A program made the translations under genes and the position numbers. A DNA stretch of 64,000 nt from Stichopus chloronotus (lineage: Eukaryota > Echinodermata > Holothuroidea > Aspidochirotida > Stichopodidae): positions 9,115,506 to 9,179,505 of the forward strand of contig CM037838.1 of NCBI GenBank assembly GCA_021234535.1, read 5' to 3'. The notes under the pieces are model-generated. The model was not told the DNA's origin. It was given only the letters and a program-made list of their open reading frames with translations, and searched no databases. Position 1 is the first letter of the stretch. Every line of letters starts with the position of its first letter. Positions 63,801 to 64,000 of the stretch are shown here, piece by piece.

Positions 63801-63974
63801 TTTAGTGTCTGTACATTGCTAGCTTGAAACTGATTGATCTATTTTTGTTTGTTTTTTTTTCTCCCACCATTTTGCAATTTTTCACTTTTTCACCTATTCT
63901 AGGGTCATGCCGGTGACGTCTTTGAAGCCTACCCGCAGCTCTTGACTGAGATGGTTCTCAGACTTCCATACCAG
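9780..63974 (+). CDS. UBR4: E3 ubiquitin-protein ligase UBR4 (p600), N-terminal 65 coding exons, 3' partial
   Basis: UBR4 is a giant N-recognin of the Arg/N-degron pathway. It binds destabilising N-termini through a UBR box and in animals works with KCMF1 and calmodulin in protein quality control and autophagy. The 65 exons listed below (9,671 nt, about 3,220 codons) align in order with human residues 1 to about 3200. Landmarks are the N-terminus [26 protein letters not shown], a proline run, the UBR box in exons 37-38, YGRRQHLAV with [33 protein letters not shown]-like [54 protein letters not shown] and MSRTKSG. Introns are GT-AG except intron 22 (GC-AG). Eight single-base frame discrepancies, all +1, are described in the findings. 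The rest of the gene, including the hemiRING/UZI catalytic part, lies to the right of the window. Confidence 0.95.
9899..12781 (+). other. UBR4: UBR4 intron 1 (2.9 kb)
   Basis: This is the longest intron in the window and the first coding intron, a usual place for regulatory sequence. It holds the short minisatellite at 11085-11205. I see no exon with homology to UBR4 and no clear transposon. Confidence 0.6.
11085..11205. repeat. Degenerate minisatellite, about 20-bp unit
   Basis: Variants of a unit like GGTCTAATGTTCCCAGGGT recur six or more times, e.g. TAATGTTCCCAGGGT, TTAATGTTCCAACTGGT, TGATGTTTCAAGGGT and AGATGTTCCCAGGGT. Copies have diverged. Confidence 0.6.
12782..12879 (+). CDS. UBR4: UBR4 coding exon 2
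   Basis: It encodes [19 protein letters not shown] and [10 protein letters not shown], close to human SEILHHEKQYEPFYSSFVAL. It enters in phase 2 and leaves in phase 1 at GTAAGT. Confidence 0.9.
13252..13355 (+). CDS. UBR4: UBR4 coding exon 3
   Basis: It encodes [35 protein letters not shown]; human has IPRNQLQSVAAACKVLIEF at the same place. It leaves in phase 0 at GTGAGT. Confidence 0.9.
13826..13949. mobile_element. MITE candidate (hAT-like ends), 124 bp
   Basis: The ends are inverted repeats: CAGGGCTGA at 13826-13834 and TCAGCCCTG at 13941-13949. The CAGGG start is typical of hAT elements. Inside lie complementary stretches around TTGCCCCAGGCAATGGGGCAA. No clear 8-bp target duplication is visible, so family assignment is tentative. 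It lies in UBR4 intron 3. Confidence 0.5.
14100..14211 (+). CDS. UBR4: UBR4 coding exon 4 (3' phase problem)
   Basis: It encodes [16 protein letters not shown], then [17 protein letters not shown]. The donor GTAAAC follows a run of five G at 14208-14212. As read, the exon ends in phase 1, but exon 5 is open only in phase 0. One surplus G or a missed small exon would explain it. Confidence 0.85.
15392..15523 (+). CDS. UBR4: UBR4 coding exon 5
   Basis: There are 44 codons, phase 0 on both sides: [31 protein letters not shown]. It is weakly similar to human SPELRQKEVQMNFLNQLTSVF. The acceptor is TTCTCTGCAG and the donor GTGAGA. Confidence 0.8.
15843..16051 (+). CDS. UBR4: UBR4 coding exon 6
   Basis: It encodes [20 protein letters not shown] and [14 protein letters not shown]. 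Human has LLRVCLNLPYFLRYINRF and VADATAVRNGF. It leaves in phase 2. Confidence 0.92.
16937..17253 (+). CDS. UBR4: UBR4 coding exon 7 (internal +1 frameshift near 17060)
   Basis: The first part reads [20 protein letters not shown] and TIIISCLYA. From about 17061 the homologous reading is one base further on: [32 protein letters not shown], then [10 protein letters not shown] (human SSSRRAGGEH). Both acceptor and donor GTAAGC are good. One extra base sits at GCC-T-GCC. Confidence 0.88.
17315..17400. repeat. (ATC/TCA)n microsatellite
   Basis: Imperfect runs of TCATCATTATCATC and TCGTCGTCATCG lie in UBR4 intron 7, just after exon 7. Confidence 0.75.
17798..18019 (+). CDS. UBR4: UBR4 coding exon 8 (internal +1 frameshift near 17976-17988)
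   Basis: It begins [20 protein letters not shown], matching human HYQNFQLLGAWCLLNSLFLI, then a Pro/Ser-rich linker. The frame meets a TGA just after a run of five C. One base further on it reads [13 protein letters not shown] and leaves in phase 2, as exon 9 requires. Confidence 0.85.
18230..18329 (+). CDS. UBR4: UBR4 coding exon 9
   Basis: It encodes [33 protein letters not shown], comparable to human LANHAIKLLTSLFQDLQVEAL. The donor is GTGAGA. It ends in phase 0, one base short of what exon 10 needs. Confidence 0.85.
18827..18968 (+). CDS. UBR4: UBR4 coding exon 10 (5' phase problem)
   Basis: The open, plausible reading is [40 protein letters not shown], which needs entry in phase 2. Exon 9 supplies phase 0. 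Human has SIQRIQRLIDSVPLMNLLLTL here. The frame from phase 0 stops after 15 codons. Confidence 0.82.
19712..19826 (+). CDS. UBR4: UBR4 coding exon 11
   Basis: It encodes [18 protein letters not shown] and an acidic Ser/Thr-rich tail ending TTEESS, like the human low-complexity linker STEEDSS. It leaves in phase 1. Confidence 0.85.
20479..20672 (+). CDS. UBR4: UBR4 coding exon 12 (DSEPILG motif and proline run)
   Basis: [18 protein letters not shown] is nearly identical to human [14 protein letters not shown] and is followed, as in human, by a run of Pro. A Lys/Glu-rich charged stretch then ends EKEETTL. Probably a disordered linker with a conserved short motif. Confidence 0.95.
20800..20905. 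repeat. Purine-rich G/A tract
   Basis: About 100 bases are almost entirely G and A on the plus strand, with many GGG and GGGG groups. It lies in UBR4 intron 12. It could form a triplex or quadruplex (inference). Confidence 0.6.
21463..21548 (+). CDS. UBR4: UBR4 coding exon 13
   Basis: It encodes [28 protein letters not shown], matching human FLGLASNILNFITSSMLNSR. It leaves in phase 2. Confidence 0.9.
22568..22671 (+). CDS. UBR4: UBR4 coding exon 14
   Basis: It encodes [34 protein letters not shown]; human has LSEHHMATLASIIKEVDKD. The donor GTTGGA is weak, but phase 1 agrees with exon 15. Confidence 0.85.
23740..24115. repeat. Degenerate AGTACTATA-type repeat tract
   Basis: About 370 bases in UBR4 intron 14 are built of variants of AGTAC, GTATAGT, TACAGTA and GTGTAGTA. 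The period is irregular, around 10-25 bases. The open frame across it (23889-24122) is a by-product. Confidence 0.65.
24191..24276 (+). CDS. UBR4: UBR4 coding exon 15
   Basis: It encodes [28 protein letters not shown], corresponding to human FAAALYHFNHSLVTSDL. It enters in phase 1 and leaves in phase 0. Confidence 0.88.
24859..25069 (+). CDS. UBR4: UBR4 coding exon 16
   Basis: It contains [18 protein letters not shown], matching human FSEGPWPLYIHPQSLSVL, then helical [13 protein letters not shown]. It leaves in phase 1. Confidence 0.93.
25903..26020 (+). CDS. UBR4: UBR4 coding exon 17
   Basis: It encodes [20 protein letters not shown], matching human DLNVEHLQMLLLIFHNF, and [14 protein letters not shown]. 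It leaves in phase 2. Confidence 0.93.
26671..26876. repeat. 19-bp minisatellite, about 11 copies
   Basis: The unit is GTATGTTTAAGTATGAAAA with variants (GTGTAAGTGTGAGAAAA and similar). The period is 19 at the start (26673 to 26692). It lies in UBR4 intron 17. Confidence 0.85.
27301..27403 (+). CDS. UBR4: UBR4 coding exon 18
   Basis: It encodes [20 protein letters not shown], matching human LLLIFDYLLHQYSKAPVYLF. It enters in phase 2 and leaves in phase 0. Confidence 0.92.
27490..27785. repeat. Degenerate repeat around AAGTCAAAGTTTTGAGAT
   Basis: Variants of TTTTGAGATAA and AAGTCAAA recur about every 20-35 bases through much of UBR4 intron 18. Confidence 0.65.
27893..28144 (+). CDS. UBR4: UBR4 coding exon 19
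   Basis: It has 84 codons in phase 0: [18 protein letters not shown] through [20 protein letters not shown]. Human has VQHNLLSPPFGW and, later, FYCVLSPE. Confidence 0.92.
28462..28590 (+). CDS. UBR4: UBR4 coding exon 20
   Basis: [20 protein letters not shown] matches human ACDVLFSKLVKYDELYAAL; it then has LQAAGSSCD. Phase 0 on both sides. Confidence 0.93.
28870..29030. repeat. Degenerate CACACACTCTTT-type repeat
   Basis: Units such as CTCACACACTCTTTGCATG, CGCACACACTTTTTGTATG and TTACACACTTCTTGCA follow each other about 30 bases apart in UBR4 intron 20. They keep a long frame open by chance. Confidence 0.55.
29369..29563 (+). CDS. UBR4: UBR4 coding exon 21
   Basis: It encodes [20 protein letters not shown] and [20 protein letters not shown]. 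Human has ACALQYYFLILWRILGILPP and DILHTLRWSSRLRISSYV. Phase 0. Confidence 0.94.
30482..30604 (+). CDS. UBR4: UBR4 coding exon 22 (followed by a GC donor)
   Basis: There are 41 codons: [20 protein letters not shown], then [18 protein letters not shown]. Human has CSSVKYDVEIVEEYFARQ. Phase 0 into exon 23 requires the intron to start with GC at 30605. Confidence 0.9.
30605..31337 (+). other. UBR4: GC-AG intron of UBR4 (intron 22)
   Basis: The exon ends CACAG and the intron starts GCATGT, ending TTTCAG. The nearest GT, at 30609, would add four bases and break the phase with exon 23, so GC-AG is the best reading. GC donors make up about 1% of animal introns. Confidence 0.75.
31338..31475 (+). 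CDS. UBR4: UBR4 coding exon 23
   Basis: It encodes [20 protein letters not shown] and SLHKEKVQK. Human has EIPSLQSIYTLDAAISKVQVSL. Phase 0. Confidence 0.92.
31898..31980 (+). CDS. UBR4: UBR4 coding exon 24
   Basis: It encodes [20 protein letters not shown]; human has ITKNLLPATLQLIDTYASF. It leaves in phase 2 at GTATGT. Confidence 0.88.
32504..32714 (+). CDS. UBR4: UBR4 coding exon 25
   Basis: It encodes [20 protein letters not shown], then [18 protein letters not shown] and [12 protein letters not shown], aligned with human VQTVCESWNNI. It leaves in phase 0 at GTTTGT. Confidence 0.9.
33289..33370 (+). CDS. UBR4: UBR4 coding exon 26
   Basis: It encodes [27 protein letters not shown], a short helical segment similar to human DTIPSESYISAVQAAHLGTL. 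It leaves in phase 1. Confidence 0.85.
33785..33814. repeat. (GT)n microsatellite
   Basis: A run of about eight GT units is followed by TATTTGTGTGTG in UBR4 intron 26. Confidence 0.8.
34042..34126 (+). CDS. UBR4: UBR4 coding exon 27
   Basis: It encodes [24 protein letters not shown]; human has LPLAASLKHTLLSLVRLTGDL. It leaves in phase 2. Confidence 0.86.
34802..34895 (+). CDS. UBR4: UBR4 coding exon 28
   Basis: It encodes [20 protein letters not shown]; human has PPQVIRTLLPLLLESSTESV. It leaves in phase 0. Confidence 0.92.
35909..36030 (+). CDS. UBR4: UBR4 coding exon 29
   Basis: It encodes [20 protein letters not shown] and [20 protein letters not shown]. Human has ILGPAESDEFLARVYEKLITGCY. 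It leaves in phase 2. Confidence 0.88.
36362..36433. repeat. 36-bp perfect tandem duplication
   Basis: GAGGTTTCCTTTCCTAGTTG and the following 16 bases at 36362-36397 are repeated without change at 36398-36433, in UBR4 intron 29. Perfect identity suggests a recent event. Confidence 0.85.
36551..36657 (+). CDS. UBR4: UBR4 coding exon 30
   Basis: It encodes [20 protein letters not shown] and [14 protein letters not shown]; human has SILEECLQYLEKQLESSQARKAMEEFF. It leaves in phase 1. Confidence 0.9.
36852..36947 (+). CDS. UBR4: UBR4 coding exon 31
   Basis: It encodes [31 protein letters not shown]; human has LVQIMMATANENLSAKFCNRVLKFFTKLF. It leaves in phase 1. Confidence 0.9.
37512..37692 (+). 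CDS. UBR4: UBR4 coding exon 32
   Basis: It encodes [20 protein letters not shown] and [20 protein letters not shown]. Human has AWLTRMTTSPPKDSDQLDVIQENRQLL. It leaves in phase 2. Confidence 0.9.
38151..38348 (+). CDS. UBR4: UBR4 coding exon 33
   Basis: It encodes [40 protein letters not shown] and [11 protein letters not shown]. Human has AVLLGTLTPMATEML, GFPELMVVMATLASAGQGAG and HNAAVDWLSRC. It leaves in phase 2. Confidence 0.94.
38380..38485. repeat. (TGTAT/TGCAT)n degenerate microsatellite
   Basis: Pentamers such as TGCAT, TGTAT and TGGTAT alternate over about 100 bases right after UBR4 exon 33. Confidence 0.7.
38785..38848 (+). CDS. UBR4: UBR4 coding exon 34
   Basis: There are 21 codons, [20 protein letters not shown], matching human KKYLSQKNVVEKLNANVMHG. 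It is short, but phases agree on both sides. Confidence 0.92.
39290..39378. repeat. 59-bp period direct repeat
   Basis: GTTGTTTTGATTGGTTTCCC plus ATGATTC at 39291 recurs at 39350, just before the branch-point region of UBR4 exon 35. Confidence 0.75.
39412..39515 (+). CDS. UBR4: UBR4 coding exon 35
   Basis: It encodes [24 protein letters not shown]; human has MILECTCHIMSYLADVTNALSQSN. It leaves in phase 2. Confidence 0.95.
39892..39997 (+). CDS. UBR4: UBR4 coding exon 36 (acidic linker before the UBR box)
   Basis: It encodes [28 protein letters not shown]. The acidic run with VDSDW is conserved with human VDSDWVEELAVEEEDSQAEDSDEDS. It leaves in phase 0. Confidence 0.94.
40070..40260. repeat. 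GT-rich degenerate repeat
   Basis: Variants of TGTGTGG, GTATGTGT and CTGTGTG recur through the first part of UBR4 intron 36, without a fixed period. Confidence 0.55.
40615..40685 (+). CDS. UBR4: UBR4 coding exon 37 (UBR box, first part)
   Basis: It encodes [24 protein letters not shown], nearly the same as human [24 protein letters not shown]. It supplies the first UBR-box cysteines. It leaves in phase 2 (TG) inside the Trp codon. Confidence 0.97.
41681..41828 (+). CDS. UBR4: UBR4 coding exon 38 (UBR box, second part)
   Basis: It encodes [49 protein letters not shown]. All Cys and His positions of the human UBR4 box are kept, including HCHTC, CTxCAKVCHKxHE and [13 protein letters not shown]. 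Together with exon 37 this forms the zinc-binding N-degron reader at about residues 1650-1720, as in human. Confidence 0.98.
43061..43228 (+). CDS. UBR4: UBR4 coding exon 39 (low-complexity linker)
   Basis: It begins [20 protein letters not shown], where human has ALVKRTPSSGMSSTM, then becomes rich in Ser, Thr, Asn and Ala. Phase 0. Probably disordered. Confidence 0.88.
43697..43849 (+). CDS. UBR4: UBR4 coding exon 40
   Basis: It has 51 codons: [19 protein letters not shown], then helical [20 protein letters not shown]. It aligns loosely with the human stretch before FAPLVLDMLNFLMDAIQ. Phase 0. Confidence 0.86.
44563..44734 (+). CDS. UBR4: UBR4 coding exon 41 (internal +1 frameshift near 44683-44687)
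   Basis: It encodes [20 protein letters not shown] and [13 protein letters not shown], then hits TAG at 44686. One base further on it resumes [16 protein letters not shown]. Human reads SAVGSSSRAQQALSELHTVEKAVEMTDQLM without a break, so both halves are homologous. The shift also restores phase 0 at the donor. Confidence 0.9.
45673..45924 (+). CDS. UBR4: UBR4 coding exon 42 (start of beta-propeller-like region)
   Basis: It encodes [40 protein letters not shown] and [20 protein letters not shown]. More than 80% of residues match human [30 protein letters not shown]. The HEKGxITVLQ strand pattern begins a propeller-like region. Phase 0. Confidence 0.97.
46585..46674 (+). CDS. UBR4: UBR4 coding exon 43
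   Basis: It encodes [30 protein letters not shown]; human has [30 protein letters not shown]. Phase 0. Confidence 0.97.
46920..47072 (+). CDS. UBR4: UBR4 coding exon 44
   Basis: It encodes [20 protein letters not shown] and [18 protein letters not shown], the latter identical to human. Phase 0. Confidence 0.97.
47924..48148 (+). CDS. UBR4: UBR4 coding exon 45
   Basis: It encodes [50 protein letters not shown] and [10 protein letters not shown]. Human has IYDLCVDALSPTFYFLLPSSKIRD. Phase 0. Confidence 0.97.
48337..48600. repeat. 132-bp tandem duplication in UBR4 intron 45
   Basis: Two adjacent copies, 48337-48468 and 48469-48600, differ at only a few positions. Shared landmarks include TAATATGTAGAACAGG and GTCCGTCTGGATGGATGCAG, each exactly 132 bases apart. 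Confidence 0.9.
48952..49036 (+). CDS. UBR4: UBR4 coding exon 46
   Basis: It encodes [27 protein letters not shown]; human has [26 protein letters not shown]. It leaves in phase 1 at GTTAGT. Confidence 0.96.
49195..49335 (+). mobile_element. tRNA-like SINE candidate
   Basis: GGTAGCTCAAATGG near 49199 resembles a pol III box A. GGTTTGAACCCC near 49308 matches box B and is followed by a T run. The gap of about 100 bases is too long for a tRNA, so a SINE or broken tRNA relic is more likely. It lies in UBR4 intron 46. Confidence 0.35.
49515..49800. repeat. Interspersed repeat, left of the BEL/Pao relic
   Basis: GTAGATGATCCCTATTGTTT and TTGGTGTCCAAA at 49671-49702 resemble GTAGGTGATCCCCATTGCTT and TTGGTGGACGTCAAA at 50878-50911. 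The two related stretches flank the gag relic. I do not recognise the family. Confidence 0.45.
50380..50870 (+). mobile_element. Decayed BEL/Pao-type LTR retrotransposon gag fragment
   Basis: An open piece at 50388-50645 encodes a charged helical segment ([16 protein letters not shown]). Two further frames follow, containing [15 protein letters not shown] and [20 protein letters not shown]. This order fits the N-terminal Gag region of BEL/Pao elements (DUF1759-like). At least two frameshifts and a stop break it, and no protease or polymerase remains. It sits in UBR4 intron 46, sense orientation. Confidence 0.65.
51267..51339 (+). CDS. UBR4: UBR4 coding exon 47
   Basis: It encodes [24 protein letters not shown]; human has GKSFAATISRTTLEVLQLFPINIK. 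The 2.2-kb intron before it carries the BEL/Pao relic. It leaves in phase 2. Confidence 0.93.
52037..52410 (+). CDS. UBR4: UBR4 coding exon 48
   Basis: This is the longest exon in the window (374 nt). It encodes [57 protein letters not shown] and ALKPIKKKK. Human has ALCQWSEVMNHPGLVCCV and [37 protein letters not shown]. It leaves in phase 1. Confidence 0.97.
53386..53546 (+). CDS. UBR4: UBR4 coding exon 49 (start of jelly-roll-like region)
   Basis: It encodes [20 protein letters not shown] and [20 protein letters not shown]. Human has [40 protein letters not shown]. Phase 0 at the donor. Confidence 0.97.
53680..53811 (+). CDS. UBR4: UBR4 coding exon 50
   Basis: It encodes [20 protein letters not shown] and [16 protein letters not shown]; human has GGFTIEISNNNSTMVMTGMR and IERAPSYIEIFGRTMQ. 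The strand-rich pattern fits a galactose-binding/DOC-like jelly roll (inference). Phase 0. Confidence 0.96.
54436..54520 (+). CDS. UBR4: UBR4 coding exon 51
   Basis: It encodes [27 protein letters not shown]; human has [27 protein letters not shown]. It leaves in phase 1. Confidence 0.96.
54699..54973 (+). CDS. UBR4: UBR4 coding exon 52
   Basis: It encodes [20 protein letters not shown], a Thr/Ser/Pro-rich linker, and [20 protein letters not shown]. Human has VDPAGVTMIDAVKIYGKTKE and LERLVVSSLEALESCF. Phase 0. Confidence 0.95.
55190..55324 (+). CDS. UBR4: UBR4 coding exon 53
   Basis: It encodes [20 protein letters not shown] and GSAYHNHK. Human has ELATLLLSLPAPASVQQQSK and RSAYHSHK. Phase 0. 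Confidence 0.95.
56535..56742 (+). CDS. UBR4: UBR4 coding exon 54
   Basis: It encodes [19 protein letters not shown] and [28 protein letters not shown]. Human has DQALLSKAVQCLNTS and [26 protein letters not shown]. It leaves in phase 1. Confidence 0.96.
57011..57190 (+). CDS. UBR4: UBR4 coding exon 55
   Basis: It has an acidic start, then [20 protein letters not shown] and MLAPACLPG; human has [30 protein letters not shown]. It leaves in phase 1. Confidence 0.95.
57765..57887 (+). CDS. UBR4: UBR4 coding exon 56 (internal +1 frameshift at 57779)
   Basis: It starts LTHI; then one C at 57779 must be skipped to read [17 protein letters not shown] and [13 protein letters not shown]. Human reads [20 protein letters not shown], which places the extra base exactly between ATT and GAA. 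Without the skip, TGA follows 12 codons later. Confidence 0.93.
58217..58457 (+). CDS. UBR4: UBR4 coding exon 57 (internal +1 frameshift near 58337-58351)
   Basis: It encodes [18 protein letters not shown], matching human DPAVSFSCKQALIRVLRP, then [13 protein letters not shown] and two stops. One base further on it reads [17 protein letters not shown] and [13 protein letters not shown], like the human acidic region GDFEMVSES. The exon ends in phase 0 after the shift. Confidence 0.9.
59283..59444 (+). CDS. UBR4: UBR4 coding exon 58
   Basis: It encodes [28 protein letters not shown]; human has [24 protein letters not shown]. Its acidic end leads into the UIM-like motif of exon 59. Phase 0. Confidence 0.96.
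59779..59956 (+). CDS. UBR4: UBR4 coding exon 59 (UIM-like motif)
   Basis: It encodes [17 protein letters not shown], then [11 protein letters not shown] and [13 protein letters not shown]. Human has [17 protein letters not shown] and [17 protein letters not shown] plus [11 protein letters not shown] fits the ubiquitin-interacting motif pattern. It leaves in phase 1. Confidence 0.96.
60005..60350. repeat. Degenerate tandem repeat, roughly 90-115-bp unit
   Basis: TTGATGAGTTCA-type starts at 60084, 60199 and 60289 are each followed by variants of CTGTGGCCTGCTACTTCCA and ATGTTCTGTTATGTG. A fourth partial copy starts near 60014. It fills most of UBR4 intron 59. Confidence 0.65.
60420..60555 (+). 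CDS. UBR4: UBR4 coding exon 60 (internal +1 frameshift near 60485)
   Basis: It starts [20 protein letters not shown], then A. One G at about 60485 must be skipped to read [23 protein letters not shown]. Human reads SPADHGGSVGSESGGSAVDSVAGEHS. The shift also gives the phase 1 that exon 61 needs. Confidence 0.94.
60762..61003 (+). CDS. UBR4: UBR4 coding exon 61
   Basis: It encodes [20 protein letters not shown] and [29 protein letters not shown]. Human has [11 protein letters not shown] and [26 protein letters not shown]. Phase 0. Confidence 0.97.
61956..62177 (+). CDS. UBR4: UBR4 coding exon 62
   Basis: It encodes [20 protein letters not shown] and [20 protein letters not shown]. Human has VILMLTTDLDGEDEKDKGAL and [16 protein letters not shown]. 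Phase 0. Confidence 0.97.
62551..62670 (+). CDS. UBR4: UBR4 coding exon 63
   Basis: It encodes [27 protein letters not shown]; human has SATAAALLSSGAVDYCLHVLKSLLEYW. Phase 0. Confidence 0.95.
63189..63281 (+). CDS. UBR4: UBR4 coding exon 64
   Basis: It encodes [25 protein letters not shown]; human has [25 protein letters not shown]. Phase 0. Confidence 0.96.
63385..63585. repeat. (ATTG)n microsatellite clusters
   Basis: Runs of ATTGATTGATTGATTGA appear three times within 200 bases in UBR4 intron 64, each after a CACATTG or ACATATTG. Confidence 0.75.
63903..63974 (+). CDS. UBR4: UBR4 coding exon 65 (last in window)
   Basis: It encodes [24 protein letters not shown]; human has [24 protein letters not shown]. 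The donor is GTTAGA at 63975. The gene continues to the right. Confidence 0.96.
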
Positions 63975-64000
63975 GTTAGATGAAGGGAGAGAAAATAAAA

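Noticed and set aside
9780..63974. UBR4 as a pseudogene because of the frame breaks
   Set aside because: Splice sites are intact at nearly all exons, conservation is high on both sides of each break, no independent in-frame stops occur, and all breaks have one sign. An intact gene with base-level assembly errors is more likely.

Overview
The window is animal nuclear DNA. It has split genes with GT-AG introns, about 35-40% GC introns rich in simple repeats, and decayed retrotransposons. Protein similarity, the TPR-CHAT gene and the many TAGGCCTA-like words suggest a marine invertebrate deuterostome, most likely an echinoderm. That taxon is an inference from recalled patterns, not a search.

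Layout. (1) Positions 1-5014, minus strand: the 5' part of a TPR-repeat gene. Three small exons carry co-chaperone-like TPRs. A large exon runs off the left edge and carries more helical repeats, a pre-CHAT linker motif and the start of a CHAT (caspase-like) domain, as in TTC28. (2) 5015-9779: a divergent intergenic region with two fragments of a CR1/jockey-type LINE placed head to tail (7636-8535), then a kappaB-like and a CRE-like site. (3) 9780-63974, plus strand: 65 coding exons of UBR4, the giant N-recognin E3 ubiquitin ligase (p600). They match roughly residues 1-3200 of the about 5,180-residue human protein. The part seen covers the N-terminal helical scaffold, an acidic linker, the UBR box (exons 37-38), a beta-propeller-like region, a jelly-roll-like region, a UIM-like motif and further helical scaffold. 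The C-terminal catalytic region (UZI/hemiRING) lies beyond the right edge.

The most unusual result is in UBR4. The protein can be followed by homology through all 65 exons, but at eight places one extra nucleotide must be skipped to keep the frame: six inside exons 7, 8, 41, 56, 57 and 60, and two as phase mismatches at the 4/5 and 9/10 junctions. All eight have the same sign, while exons 11-40 are clean. The leading explanation is residual single-base insertions in an insertion-biased long-read assembly. A decaying allele or real +1 recoding is possible but less likely, because there is no shared slippery motif and splice sites are intact. One intron has a GC-AG donor. Introns hold minisatellites, a 132-bp tandem duplication, a hAT-like MITE, a tRNA-like SINE candidate and a BEL/Pao gag relic. 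Introns not listed separately show nothing I can recognise.
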